From contig DBTA01000052.1 in the NCBI GenBank assembly GCA_002306815.1, forward strand, positions 1,605-39,964: a stretch of DNA of 38,360 bases. The letters run 5' to 3'. Source of the DNA: Dehalococcoidia bacterium UBA1328. GTDB lineage: Bacteria; Chloroflexota; Dehalococcoidia; Lucifugimonadales; Lucifugimonadaceae. Shown piece by piece: positions 17,419-25,271 of this stretch (its first letter is position 1; the number at the start of each line of letters is the position of its first letter). The notes beneath the pieces are model-generated. The model did not search any database, had not been told where the DNA came from, and was given only the letters and a program-made list of their open reading frames with translations. The position numbers and the translations under genes are program-made.

Positions 17419-18314
17419 GCGAAGATAGAAGTCACTACCTCATCAATGCTCCGTTGGATCTGTGGATCGTCAGTAATACCCCATGTCACTGATACCTGGC
17501 AGGCACGTCGCTGTGACACACCCTCCTTGATCAGTCGACCAGCGTAAATGAGCATTCGTGTACTGGCTCCTTCTTCGAGTCCGTGCTCGCGAAGGTTTCG
17601 GATCTTCACACCGAGTCGAGCAAGACGCTCTGCGGTGTCATTGTCGCATCCAGACTCATGAGCAATAATTGCCGCCTCTCGTTCCTCATCCGGGAAATCG
17701 AATTCAAGAGCGACGAACCGCTGGCGGGTCGAGTGCTTTAGGTCTTTCAGAGCATTCTGGTACCCAGGGTTGTAAGAAACAACCAGCAGGAAACCGTCAG
17801 CAGCATCAATGGTTGAGCCTAGTTTGTCGATTGTGAGACTTCGACGGTGGTCGGTTAGCGGGTGAATGATGACCGTGGTGTCTTTACGAGCTTCAACAAT
17901 TTCGTCGAGGTAGCAAATACCACCGGACTTCACGGCACGAGTCAGAGGCCCGTCAATCCAGCGTGTGCCATCGGCATCTAGAAGATAACGACCAACAAGG
18001 TCGCTCGCGGTCAAGTCTTCGTGACAAGCGACCGTAATGAGAGGAAGCTTTTCACCGTTACCGTTCAGAGCCTCTTCACCGGGATTGCGAGGAACGAGTC
18101 CTTCGCTCAATCGCCACGCCATGTGCTCTACAAATCGAGTTTTACCCGTACCCGTCGGTCCCTTTAGAAGGATCGGAACTCGTTGTCGATATGCAGATTC
18201 GAAAATCTCGATCTCATCTGAAGTTGGAACGTAAAACGGCTCATCCGCTACGTAGTACTCTTCGATATCGCGCTCTATGTATTTCTGTTCTGTGGCCATT
18301 AGTACTCGCGCCAT
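17415..18314 (-). CDS. MoxR-type AAA+ ATPase, NorQ/CbbQ family
   Basis: A 299-residue AAA+ ATPase. Walker A is GPTGTGKT at 52-59, Walker B is ICYLDE with Asp137-Glu138, and sensor 1 is Asn182 in VVSYNPGYQ. The segment ACHEDLTASDLVGRYLLD and the C-terminal EGASTRMLIYAGRLI are hallmarks of the NorQ/NirQ/CbbQ branch. Members form hexamers that remodel or activate metalloenzymes (NO reductase, Rubisco) with a VWA partner. The ATG at 18312-18314 is preceded by a GAGG about ten bases upstream; a second in-frame ATG at residue 6 is also possible. The stop overlaps the Nudix start. The VWA partner is the next gene but one. No Rubisco, NO reductase, CO dehydrogenase or methanol dehydrogenase gene is in the window, so the client is unknown. 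Confidence 0.92.
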   Translation of the reverse strand: MARVLMATEQKYIERDIEEYYVADEPFYVPTSDEIEIFESAYRQRVPILLKGPTGTGKTRFVEHMAWRLSEGLVPRNPGEEALNGNGEKLPLITVACHEDLTASDLVGRYLLDADGTRWIDGPLTRAVKSGGICYLDEIVEARKDTTVIIHPLTDHRRSLTIDKLGSTIDAADGFLLVVSYNPGYQNALKDLKHSTRQRFVALEFDFPDEEREAAIIAHESGCDNDTAERLARLGVKIRNLREHGLEEGASTRMLIYAGRLIKEGVSQRRACQVSVTWGITDDPQIQRSIDEVVTSIFA

Positions 18315-18372
18315 AAAGGCGTTTCCTCACCGAATCCACGGTGAACTATTTCGGATCCTGATCCATAACCGG

Positions 18373-18966
18373 TTACCTGGGAATTGCTTCCCATAGAGTT
18401 AATATTCGATTACGCAAATCTTTGATTGTTTTGTCGTTCTCAATCACCAAGTCAGCTTTCGCTTCACGGTCTTCTCTGGTCAATTGCGCCGCTAAGATTG
18501 CTTCAACAGCTGACTCGTCGATTCCCGATCGCGCTACCACTCGCTGAGAGATGACTGCCCCTGGTGATTCAACAGTCCATACCGTGTCGACAAGGTCATC
18601 CCAGCCAGCGTCATAAAGCTTTGGCACCTCGATCACGACTAACTGCGTTCCGCGTATCTCCTCATTTTCTAGCCGATCTGCGATCCACTGTTTCGCAGCA
18701 GGCCAAACGATTTCCTCGAGCTCCAGTCTCTTGACAGTGTCAGCGAAAACTATTTCACCAAGACTCTTCCGGTTGATCACACCAGAATCGTCAAGGACAC
18801 CACCACCGAATCTTTCGACAATCGCCCTGTGAGCCTTGGTTCCAGGTTCATACAACAAATGCGCTACTCGATCCGACTCGATCACCACCGCTCCCAGTTC
18901 TTTCAGAACACGCGCTACTTCGGTTTTTCCGGTTCCAATACCGCCGGTTAGACCGATGACAAACAC
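18373..18966 (-). CDS. coaE: Dephospho-CoA kinase
   Basis: A 197-residue P-loop kinase that phosphorylates the 3'-hydroxyl of dephospho-CoA with ATP, the last step of CoA synthesis. The N-terminal GLTGGIGTGKTEVARVL contains the P-loop at residues 8-15. ESDRVAHLLYEPG is the substrate-binding motif (DxxxH type), and VVIEVPKLYDAGWDDLVD is the conserved VxDVPLLFE-like block, here with Lys-Leu-Tyr. Length is normal for the family. The start is GTG at 18964-18966. It lies 58 bases before the AAA+ ATPase gene on the same strand and may be the first gene of that operon. Together with the NudL-like gene two positions downstream, it gives the block both CoA synthesis and CoA breakdown functions. Confidence 0.95.
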   Translation of the reverse strand: MFVIGLTGGIGTGKTEVARVLKELGAVVIESDRVAHLLYEPGTKAHRAIVERFGGGVLDDSGVINRKSLGEIVFADTVKRLELEEIVWPAAKQWIADRLENEEIRGTQLVVIEVPKLYDAGWDDLVDTVWTVESPGAVISQRVVARSGIDESAVEAILAAQLTREDREAKADLVIENDKTIKDLRNRILTLWEAIPR

Positions 18967-19112
18967 TTCAGCTCCCGTCTGAGCCAGTTACGTATGTGGC
19001 GAACCGGCTAATCTTACGCTCGCGCCCGCGGCGCGGAAAGAGTGGATTTTCCTCAAATAGGTTTCAGTTCAGTAGTAGTAAACTTTTGTAATTATTGTTA
19101 CCCAAAGCGAAT

Positions 19113-19143
19113 TTTTCGGGTTTAATCACCTAATTTTCGGGTT
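19113..19143 (+). promoter_or_regulatory. Direct repeat of TTTTCGGGTT with 21-base period upstream of selA
   Basis: The ten-base word TTTTCGGGTT occurs at 19113-19122 and again at 19134-19143, exactly 21 bases apart, about two DNA helical turns. The repeats end 38 bases before the selA start. A -10-like TTTAAT lies at 19121-19126, between the two copies. Same-face spacing near a promoter fits a pair of regulator binding half-sites, but this is inference from two copies only. Confidence 0.35.
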
Positions 19144-19181
19144 ACGCATCGAACAGTTTTTGAGGTTTCAGGAGATATCAA

Positions 19182-20564
19182 TTGACCGCGTCTGCATACA
19201 GATCGCTCCCATCGGTCGATGCGCTTATCCAAGCCGGCGATGTCTTCGCACTCACGCAACGGTTTTCCCAAGAAGCGGTGACCGCCGTCGCTCGAGACGT
19301 TCTGCGAAAAGCGCGTGTTTCGATTCAAGAGTCTGGGAAAGCACCACCCGTTGATTTATTGATCGCCCAAGTTGTTGATCGGGCTGACCGCGCCTGGGGA
19401 ACGTGGCCGAATGTGATCGTAAACGCAACCGGAGTCGTCTTACACACAAATCTCGGTCGATCACCTCTGAGTCCCGAAGTTACGAATGCCGCCGCGTCCT
19501 CGGCATCGGTCTACTCCGATCTTGAGTTCGACCTGAGATCCGGGAAACGTGGTTCAAGAAACGCTCACATTTCCGAACTCGTCTCCCAAACCACTGGTTC
19601 AGAAGCGGGATTAGCAGTCAACAACAACGCATCCGCAGTGCTCCTCACACTCGCCGCAGTTTCCAGCTCAAACTCTGGCAAATCCGAAGTAATCGTGTCG
19701 CGAGGTGAGGCCGTCGAGATTGGAGGGGGATTCAGGATACCTGATGTGATGCGACAGTCTGGTGCCACGCTAGTTGAAGTCGGCACAACTAACCGAACCT
19801 ACGCAAGGGACTACGAAGCTGCGATTACGTCGAAAACCGCCGCAATATTGAAGGTGCACCCGAGCAATTTTGTTGTCGAAGGTTTCACGCATGTTCCGGA
19901 ATTATCGGACATGGTCTCGGTCGGGCAAAAGCACGGAATTCCTGTGATCAACGATCTCGGTTCGGGGTGTCTCGTTGACACCCGTAAGTACGGGCTCGAT
20001 CAGGAACCGCAGGCTCAAACGTCTGTCACCGACGGTGCCGCGCTAACGCTGTTCTCAGGGGACAAGTTACTAGGTGGTCCCCAGGCTGGTCTTATCGCCG
20101 GGAAAAAGAAGTGGGTAGATCTTGTTTCGAAACACCCACTTGCGCGTGCGGTTCGCATCGACAAGATGACGTTATCCACTGTCGCTGCGACTCTGGTTGC
20201 GTATCTCAAAGGCTCGTATGAAAGTGACATTCCTATTTGGAAGATGATTTCGATGAGTGAGTCCGATACCGCTGTAAGAGCCGAAAAATGGCGAAATGAA
20301 ACCGGGGTCGGCACCCTAGAACGCGCACGCTCTGCTGTTGGCGGCGGATCACTACCGGGTCAAACATTGCCAACGACGGTCCTAGCAATCGATCCTCCGG
20401 GGAATCCAGATAATTTCCTGTCGTTGATGCGGAATTGCCCTACATCGGTTGTAGGTCGAATAGAGAACGATCACGTGCTGCTCGATCCCCGAACGGTGTT
20501 ACCGGATCAAGACTCGGCGGTGATCGAATCTGTAATCAGCGCTTTGGAACGTTCTAAGAAATGA
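19182..20564 (+). CDS. selA: L-seryl-tRNA(Sec) selenium transferase
   Basis: A 460-residue PLP enzyme that converts serine on tRNA(Sec) to selenocysteine using selenophosphate; E. coli SelA has 463 residues. The PLP Lys is K295 in FSGDKLLGGPQAG. The conserved NATGVVLHTNLGRSPLS near residue 81 and VNNNASAVLLTL near 147 are intact. The start is TTG at 19182-19184, supported by AGGAGA nine bases upstream in the mRNA. Its presence implies that the organism makes selenoproteins, so selB, selD and selC should be elsewhere in the genome; none is in this window. The stop overlaps the start of an Smr-domain gene by four bases (ATGA), so the two are translationally coupled. Confidence 0.96.
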   Translation: MTASAYRSLPSVDALIQAGDVFALTQRFSQEAVTAVARDVLRKARVSIQESGKAPPVDLLIAQVVDRADRAWGTWPNVIVNATGVVLHTNLGRSPLSPEVTNAAASSASVYSDLEFDLRSGKRGSRNAHISELVSQTTGSEAGLAVNNNASAVLLTLAAVSSSNSGKSEVIVSRGEAVEIGGGFRIPDVMRQSGATLVEVGTTNRTYARDYEAAITSKTAAILKVHPSNFVVEGFTHVPELSDMVSVGQKHGIPVINDLGSGCLVDTRKYGLDQEPQAQTSVTDGAALTLFSGDKLLGGPQAGLIAGKKKWVDLVSKHPLARAVRIDKMTLSTVAATLVAYLKGSYESDIPIWKMISMSESDTAVRAEKWRNETGVGTLERARSAVGGGSLPGQTLPTTVLAIDPPGNPDNFLSLMRNCPTSVVGRIENDHVLLDPRTVLPDQDSAVIESVISALERSKK

Positions 20565-20953
20565 GTCCTCGACGACGCAGACGGCCACGACCGGAATCCA
20601 AAAACAGTTGGAGCACTCAGCCTCTGAGTGGCTTCGAGGCTGTTGAGATTGAAATCGATCTCCATGGCATGCGAGCTCTCGAGGCTGACACTCAAATCAA
20701 AATCCACCTTCAGCGGTGCCACAACGCACGACTTCACATCGCAAAGATCATCCACGGTCACGGAACTGGCGCTCTCAAGCAACTTACCCGGGATGTTCTA
20801 TCGAAAAGCGATTTGGTAGCGAGGCATTACCCTGCCCCGTACGGCGATGGAGGTGATGGCGTGACTATTGCTGAGCTCGACTATGGGGGACATCGACCGT
20901 ACAACCGACGCGCCAACAACTCGATAATCCCAAAAGCACTTCAGCATAAATAA
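20561..20953 (+). CDS. Stand-alone Smr-domain protein
   Basis: A 130-residue protein. The first 20 residues are very Arg-rich (RRRRRPRPE), then an Smr domain follows with DLHG at 33-36 and HGHGTG at 65-70. Smr domains occur at the end of MutS2 and as small stand-alone proteins; characterised members are nucleases acting on DNA or on RNA in stalled ribosomes. The basic tail would suit nucleic-acid binding. The ATG at 20561 overlaps the selA stop, so it is read from the selA mRNA. Whether this Smr protein is a DNA or RNA nuclease cannot be decided from the sequence. A functional link to SelA is suggested only by the overlap. Confidence 0.9.
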   Translation: MSPRRRRRPRPESKNSWSTQPLSGFEAVEIEIDLHGMRALEADTQIKIHLQRCHNARLHIAKIIHGHGTGALKQLTRDVLSKSDLVARHYPAPYGDGGDGVTIAELDYGGHRPYNRRANNSIIPKALQHK

Positions 20954-21022
20954 CGGTGAAAGCTTATAAAGGTCAGTGATAGGGGCGCTGTGCACCCGGT
21001 TCACGTAACCTGTTGTTTGAAC

Positions 21023-21048
21023 TGGTCAACCCACTGAGCAGTTGACCA
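21023..21048. promoter_or_regulatory. 8-bp inverted repeat ending at the rarA start codon
   Basis: TGGTCAAC (21023-21030) and GTTGACCA (21041-21048) are exact reverse complements separated by ten bases. The second arm ends directly before the ATG at 21049. As DNA this could be a repressor operator; as RNA it would be a hairpin covering the ribosome binding region. No Shine-Dalgarno sequence is visible outside the hairpin. Function is inferred from position and symmetry only. Confidence 0.45.
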
Positions 21049-22419
21049 ATGAACGGGCGAAGCACCTCAACGAATATGACTCTGTTCGATCACCGAAAAC
21101 AGGAACTTCAAAACCGGATTGCGCCGCTGTCTACACGGATGCGCCCTCAAAACCTCGATGAATACGCCGGTCAGAAACACATACTTAGCCCCGGCAAGGT
21201 GTTACGTAGAGCGATTGATGAAGATCGTCTGCCGTCCATGATTCTTTGGGGGCCGCCGGGGAGCGGGAAGACGACGCTTGCACGACTGGTCGCAGGTGAA
21301 ACAAATTCATACTTCGAACAGTTGAGCGCAGTGACTTCCGGGGTGAAAGATGTCCGGGCCGTGATGGCTGCAGCAAACGATCGTCTTGGGCAGACCGGTC
21401 GGAGAACGATTCTGTTTATCGATGAGATTCACCGATTCTCAAAATCTCAGCAAGATGCGCTCCTACCTCACGTTGAAGATGGAACAGTCACACTGATCGG
21501 GGCAACGACAGAGAATCCCTCGTTTGAAGTTATTTCGCCTCTACTCTCACGAACCCGCGTCTACACACTCGAACCGCTAACTGACGACGACATAAAAGGG
21601 ATTGTCGAACGGGCGATTTCCAACGAGAACCACGGCCTCGGTAGAGACGGCGTTTCGCTCTCTAAAGACGCAATGCGCTTCCTCTTGCGAGTTGCAAACG
21701 GAGACGCTAGATCTGCACTAAACACTCTCGAACTCGCGGTCGAGTCCACTGCTCGCGCGGAAGACGGAACAATTTCGGTTGAAGTAGAAACAATGGAAGA
21801 GTCGGTTCAACGCCAATCTCGTTACGATCGACTTGGCGATATGCACTACGACACGATTTCGGCGTTTATAAAAACGATTCGTGCGTCAGATCCCGATGCA
21901 GCGCTTTACTATCTCGCTAGGATGATCGATGCTGGCGAAGATCCTGTATTTATTGCTCGACGGCTTGTGATTTCGGCTGCCGAAGATATTGGTCTGGCAA
22001 ATCCAAACGCCCTCGCGGTGGCAATCGCAGCTCAACAGGCAGTAAGTTTCGTAGGCATGCCAGAAGGTCGGATCCCTCTGGCCGAAGCGACGATTTACCT
22101 CGCGACTGCACCAAAATCGAATTCTACATACAAAGCAATCGACAAAGCATTGGAGTTCGTCCGCAGTTCCCGAGATGAACCGGTTCCAAAACACCTCAGA
22201 AACGCCCCAACGCGGCTCATGAAAGACCTTGGCTATGGCGAGGGTTACGTGTACCCACACGACAAGCCAGGCCATTTTTCACAAGCGGAAAACCTGCCAG
22301 AAAATATCAAGAAGGCCCGTTTCTATCAGCCAGGGGAACTAGGTGCGGAAAACACTATCCGAGAACGATTGATGAGTTGGTGGGGTGATCGATACGGCAA
22401 CCCATCGGACGCTAAGTAG
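21049..22419 (+). CDS. rarA: Replication-associated recombination protein A (RarA/MgsA AAA+ ATPase)
   Basis: A 456-residue AAA+ ATPase of the RarA/MgsA/WRNIP1 family, a clamp-loader relative acting at stalled replication forks. Walker A is GPPGSGKT at 68-75, Walker B is LFIDEIHRF at 122-130, sensor 1 is in GATTENPSFEV, and SPLLSRTRVYTL holds the arginine finger. The C-terminal tetramerisation part (YYLARMIDAGEDPVFIARR, and PKHLRNAPTRLMKDLGYG) is complete. The start is uncertain: ATG at 21049 abuts a dyad, while a second in-frame ATG at 21076 (MTLFD) matches the usual RarA N-terminus better; neither has a clear ribosome binding site. It lies 95 bases after the Smr gene and may be co-transcribed with it. 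It converges on the threonine aldolase gene. Confidence 0.95.
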   Translation: MNGRSTSTNMTLFDHRKQELQNRIAPLSTRMRPQNLDEYAGQKHILSPGKVLRRAIDEDRLPSMILWGPPGSGKTTLARLVAGETNSYFEQLSAVTSGVKDVRAVMAAANDRLGQTGRRTILFIDEIHRFSKSQQDALLPHVEDGTVTLIGATTENPSFEVISPLLSRTRVYTLEPLTDDDIKGIVERAISNENHGLGRDGVSLSKDAMRFLLRVANGDARSALNTLELAVESTARAEDGTISVEVETMEESVQRQSRYDRLGDMHYDTISAFIKTIRASDPDAALYYLARMIDAGEDPVFIARRLVISAAEDIGLANPNALAVAIAAQQAVSFVGMPEGRIPLAEATIYLATAPKSNSTYKAIDKALEFVRSSRDEPVPKHLRNAPTRLMKDLGYGEGYVYPHDKPGHFSQAENLPENIKKARFYQPGELGAENTIRERLMSWWGDRYGNPSDAK

Positions 22420-22480
22420 TCTAACGTTAGTACGCCAGACTTAACGGGTTCCTAGAATCGGGCTCGCCGCGAAAATCGGG

Positions 22481-23515
22481 TTAGGCGATCTTATTCATTA
22501 CCCGGGCAAGAGCAGAAATAGTCAACTCGTAATCGTCTTTACTCACTCCATAGTGCGTTACGATCCTCAAATCGGAATCACCGCCGTTTATGTAGACGCC
22601 TTCCTCTTTCATGAGAGCTGCGATCTTGTGACCGGTGTGAGCAGGGACTCCAAACCGGATGATGTTGGTCTGTATGTGTTCTGGGTCAACAGATATTCCG
22701 GGCATTTCTGCCATACAAGACGCAATGTGACGTGCGGCGTCGTGGTCTTCCTGCATCCGCTCGATCATTGAATCTAATGCTACCAACCCGGCTGACGCGA
22801 CAATTCCAACCTGTCGCATTCCCGAACCAAGCATCTTTCTCCAACGATCTGCTTCTTCGATAAAGTCCTTTGATCCAACCACTACCGAACCAATTGGGCA
22901 CGAAAGTCCTTTTGATAGGCAGAATGTTGCCGTGTCGACATGTTCGGTCAAAGCCGAAGCGGGTACATCCAATGCCACTGCGGCGTTGAAAATACGTGCG
23001 CCATCGAGATGAACGTTTAGTCCTCTCTCATGACCAGCATCGGCCATCGCCTTCATTTGATCCGGGTTAAGTGCCCGTCCGCTCGAGGCGTTGTGGGTAT
23101 TCTCGATTGTCAGCAACCTTGTAGGTGGCTTGTGGTAGTCTCTCGGTTTGACCGCGGCCTGAATTAATTCGGGTTCGAGAAACCCAAAATCGTCTGTTTT
23201 GATCGGATACAGAACCACGCTCCCGAGCACCATGGTCCCCCCAGCCTCAGAGTTCATGATGTGGCACTGATCACCAACGAGAACCTCATCACCGCGCTGA
23301 GCCTGCGCAAGAACTGAAACGAGGTTTCCCTGCGTTCCTGAAGACACGAATAGTCCGGCTTCCTTGCCGAGCATTTCGGCAGCCTTGTCCTGTAGCTCGT
23401 TCACCGTTGGATCGTCGCCGTAGACGTCATCGCCAAGCTCTGCCTCGTACATGGCCTTTCTCATCTCAGGACTTGGATGCGTGACGGTGTCACTGCGCAG
23501 ATCAACTCGGATCAT
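22481..23515 (-). CDS. ltaE: Low-specificity L-threonine aldolase
   Basis: A PLP enzyme that splits threonine or allo-threonine into glycine and acetaldehyde. The open frame extends back to 23593, but the ATG at 23513-23515 is the likely start: it has GGAGA nine bases upstream and opens with MIRVDLRSDTVTHPS, the standard N-terminus. The protein is then 344 residues, normal for the family. The PLP Lys is K202 in TFCLSKGLSCPIGS. HLDGARIFNAAVAL holds the Asp and Arg that contact the cofactor and substrate, and GDDVYGDDPTVNEL is conserved. It is transcribed alone between rarA, which converges on it, and lspA, which diverges. The exact stereochemical preference is not readable. Confidence 0.95.
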   Translation of the reverse strand: MIRVDLRSDTVTHPSPEMRKAMYEAELGDDVYGDDPTVNELQDKAAEMLGKEAGLFVSSGTQGNLVSVLAQAQRGDEVLVGDQCHIMNSEAGGTMVLGSVVLYPIKTDDFGFLEPELIQAAVKPRDYHKPPTRLLTIENTHNASSGRALNPDQMKAMADAGHERGLNVHLDGARIFNAAVALDVPASALTEHVDTATFCLSKGLSCPIGSVVVGSKDFIEEADRWRKMLGSGMRQVGIVASAGLVALDSMIERMQEDHDAARHIASCMAEMPGISVDPEHIQTNIIRFGVPAHTGHKIAALMKEEGVYINGGDSDLRIVTHYGVSKDDYELTISALARVMNKIA

Positions 23516-23620
23516 CTCGTAATGTCTCCAACGTGCTTTTATGTTTAAGTTCGTGATGCGGAACTTGATATCGACCGCAGATTTTATCCGCACAACCCCT
23601 CAGCGCAAACGGTCGGAACG

Positions 23621-23626
23621 TATACT
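23621..23626 (+). promoter_or_regulatory. Possible -10 element (TATACT) for lspA
   Basis: TATACT matches five of six bases of the sigma-70 -10 consensus and lies 69 bases before the lspA ATG. No good -35 hexamer is visible at the standard distance, so this is a weak call. The intergenic gap between the ltaE start and the lspA start must hold both divergent promoters. Confidence 0.3.
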
Positions 23627-23694
23627 CAGATAGGCCGTTTGGCTCCAGTAGTTAGAAAAATACCACCTCTGCACACCGCTCGACTTCTCTCTCT

Positions 23695-24288
23695 ATGACC
23701 CAGATCCCGGAAATACCAGCTGAAGACTCGTCAAAAGCACGAGGGAAATTCTCAGACCCTTTGCCCTGGATTGTGATGGTCACGGCACTCGTGCTTGACC
23801 AGTTAACGAAGTGGATCGTGATAGAAACGTTGGCGGTTGGAGAATCATGGCCTGAAACTGGATTGTTACGGTTCACGCACGCCTGGAACACGGGTACGGC
23901 ATTCTCACTTTTTCAGGGTCAGGGCGATATTTTGACCTGGGTTTCGCTCGGAGCCGTGGGAGTTTTGACCTGGATCTATCGGTCGCTCGAAAGCCGTTCA
24001 TGGGTTTTGAAAGTCGCTTTCGGGATGCAGTTCGGCGGGGCGATCGGAAACATAATCGACCGCATCAGACTCGGACATGTGACTGACTTTCTGGATGTCG
24101 GTTGGTGGCCTGTGTTCAACATTGCCGACTCGTCAATTGTGGTGGGAATCGGGCTTATGGTGTTCTATTTCTGGTTCCTCAACGGAAATCTTGACGGCAA
24201 AAAAGAGCAATCTACAAAAGCGAACACGGGCGGAAACGAAACCGTTGATTCTGAGATCAGAACGACTTCGACAGAATCCAAAGGTTAG
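23695..24288 (+). CDS. lspA: Lipoprotein signal peptidase (signal peptidase II)
   Basis: A 197-residue membrane aspartyl protease that removes signal peptides from prolipoproteins after lipid attachment. Four hydrophobic segments are visible. Conserved motifs are DQLTKW near 35-40, NTGTAFSLF at 65-73, GGAIGNIIDRIRLGHVTDF and FNIADSSIVVG. The catalytic pair maps to Asp131 and Asp145 by alignment to known LspA motifs. It carries an extra hydrophilic N-terminus of about 22 residues and a C-terminal Lys/Asn/Thr-rich tail after residue 165, both longer than in E. coli. The ATG at 23695 has no recognisable ribosome binding site. rluD follows 18 bases later, an arrangement seen in many bacteria. The lipobox protein encoded at 33625-32102 would have been a substrate. 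Confidence 0.95.
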   Translation: MTQIPEIPAEDSSKARGKFSDPLPWIVMVTALVLDQLTKWIVIETLAVGESWPETGLLRFTHAWNTGTAFSLFQGQGDILTWVSLGAVGVLTWIYRSLESRSWVLKVAFGMQFGGAIGNIIDRIRLGHVTDFLDVGWWPVFNIADSSIVVGIGLMVFYFWFLNGNLDGKKEQSTKANTGGNETVDSEIRTTSTESKG

Positions 24289-24306
24289 TGGTGTTATGGT
24301 GAGAAT

Positions 24307-25215
24307 GTGACCTTACTCACTGTAACCAGCGAGCAGGCCGGCGAACGACTTGATTCTTTTCTTACTTACAGTTGGGATGCAGCGGAATCTCGTTCACAGG
24401 TGCAAAAAACCATCCAGAACGGCGATGTTAAAGTGGATGGCAAGCTCGTAACTCGAAGCTCTACGAAAGTTAATGAGGGGCAACGAGTTTCAATTACCTC
24501 GGCGCCTTCTAATGACCAACCTATGGTTGCGACGCGCGACATTCCCCTCGATGTTGTTTATGAAGACGATCACATTGCAGTAATAGACAAGCCGTTTGGT
24601 GTTGCAGTACACCCGGGCGCAGGCCACGTGGACGACACCCTGGTGAATGGCGCAGTGAAACGGTGGCCGCATTTGGCAGATGTTGGTGAGTCAGACCGGC
24701 CCGGCATTATCCACAGGCTCGACAAAGACACCAGCGGTCTAATGATTCTTGGGTTGTCGGCTTACGCACACCAGCGCCTATTAAATATGATCAAGAACCG
24801 AGAAATCACTCGCATTTACACCGCTGTTGTGCACGGCATACCTGACAAACGCGAGGGAATTGTCGACGCGCCTATCGGACGAAGCGAACACAATCGACTC
24901 AAGCAGGCGGTGAAAGAAGATGGTCGACCGTCCCGTACGCACTACCGAGTTGATTACGAACTGGGCGACTTCGCATATCTGGAAATCGAACTCGAAACGG
25001 GGCGGATGCACCAGATTCGAGTTCACATGGAAGCGATTGGACACCCTGTGATCGGCGATCAAACATACGGACAAAGTAGGAAAATTCCTGGCTTGAACAG
25101 GCAATTCTTACACGCATCACGACTTGAATTCGCACATCCAATCAGCAAAAAACCAATTTTATTTACTTCGGAACTCCCTGAAGACCTTCAGCGAATTCTT
25201 CGCACATTGAAATAG
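24307..25215 (+). CDS. rluD: 23S rRNA pseudouridine synthase, RluD family
   Basis: A 302-residue pseudouridine synthase of the RluA/RluD family. Residues 1-65 form an S4 RNA-binding domain (RLDSFLTYSWDAAESRSQVQKTI, read with its breaks). The catalytic domain contains HRLDKDTSG at 136-144 with the nucleophile Asp139, and LETGRMHQIRVHMEAIGHP, the conserved RTHQIRVH-like block with Met in place of Thr. The start is GTG at 24307, because the overlapping ATG leads straight to a stop. It follows lspA by 18 bases and is probably translated from the same mRNA. The S4 domain and gene pairing favour an RluD-type role (23S helix 69), but RluC-like specificity is possible. Confidence 0.92.
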   Translation: MTLLTVTSEQAGERLDSFLTYSWDAAESRSQVQKTIQNGDVKVDGKLVTRSSTKVNEGQRVSITSAPSNDQPMVATRDIPLDVVYEDDHIAVIDKPFGVAVHPGAGHVDDTLVNGAVKRWPHLADVGESDRPGIIHRLDKDTSGLMILGLSAYAHQRLLNMIKNREITRIYTAVVHGIPDKREGIVDAPIGRSEHNRLKQAVKEDGRPSRTHYRVDYELGDFAYLEIELETGRMHQIRVHMEAIGHPVIGDQTYGQSRKIPGLNRQFLHASRLEFAHPISKKPILFTSELPEDLQRILRTLK

Positions 25216-25271
25216 CCCCTTTTCTCACCGCACACGTTTATATCGATGCGTGTCGCTGCTAAAGTTTTTGC

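Noticed and set aside
23516..23593. The 26-residue N-terminal extension of threonine aldolase
   Set aside because: The internal ATG at 23515 has a good ribosome binding site and begins at the conserved family N-terminus.
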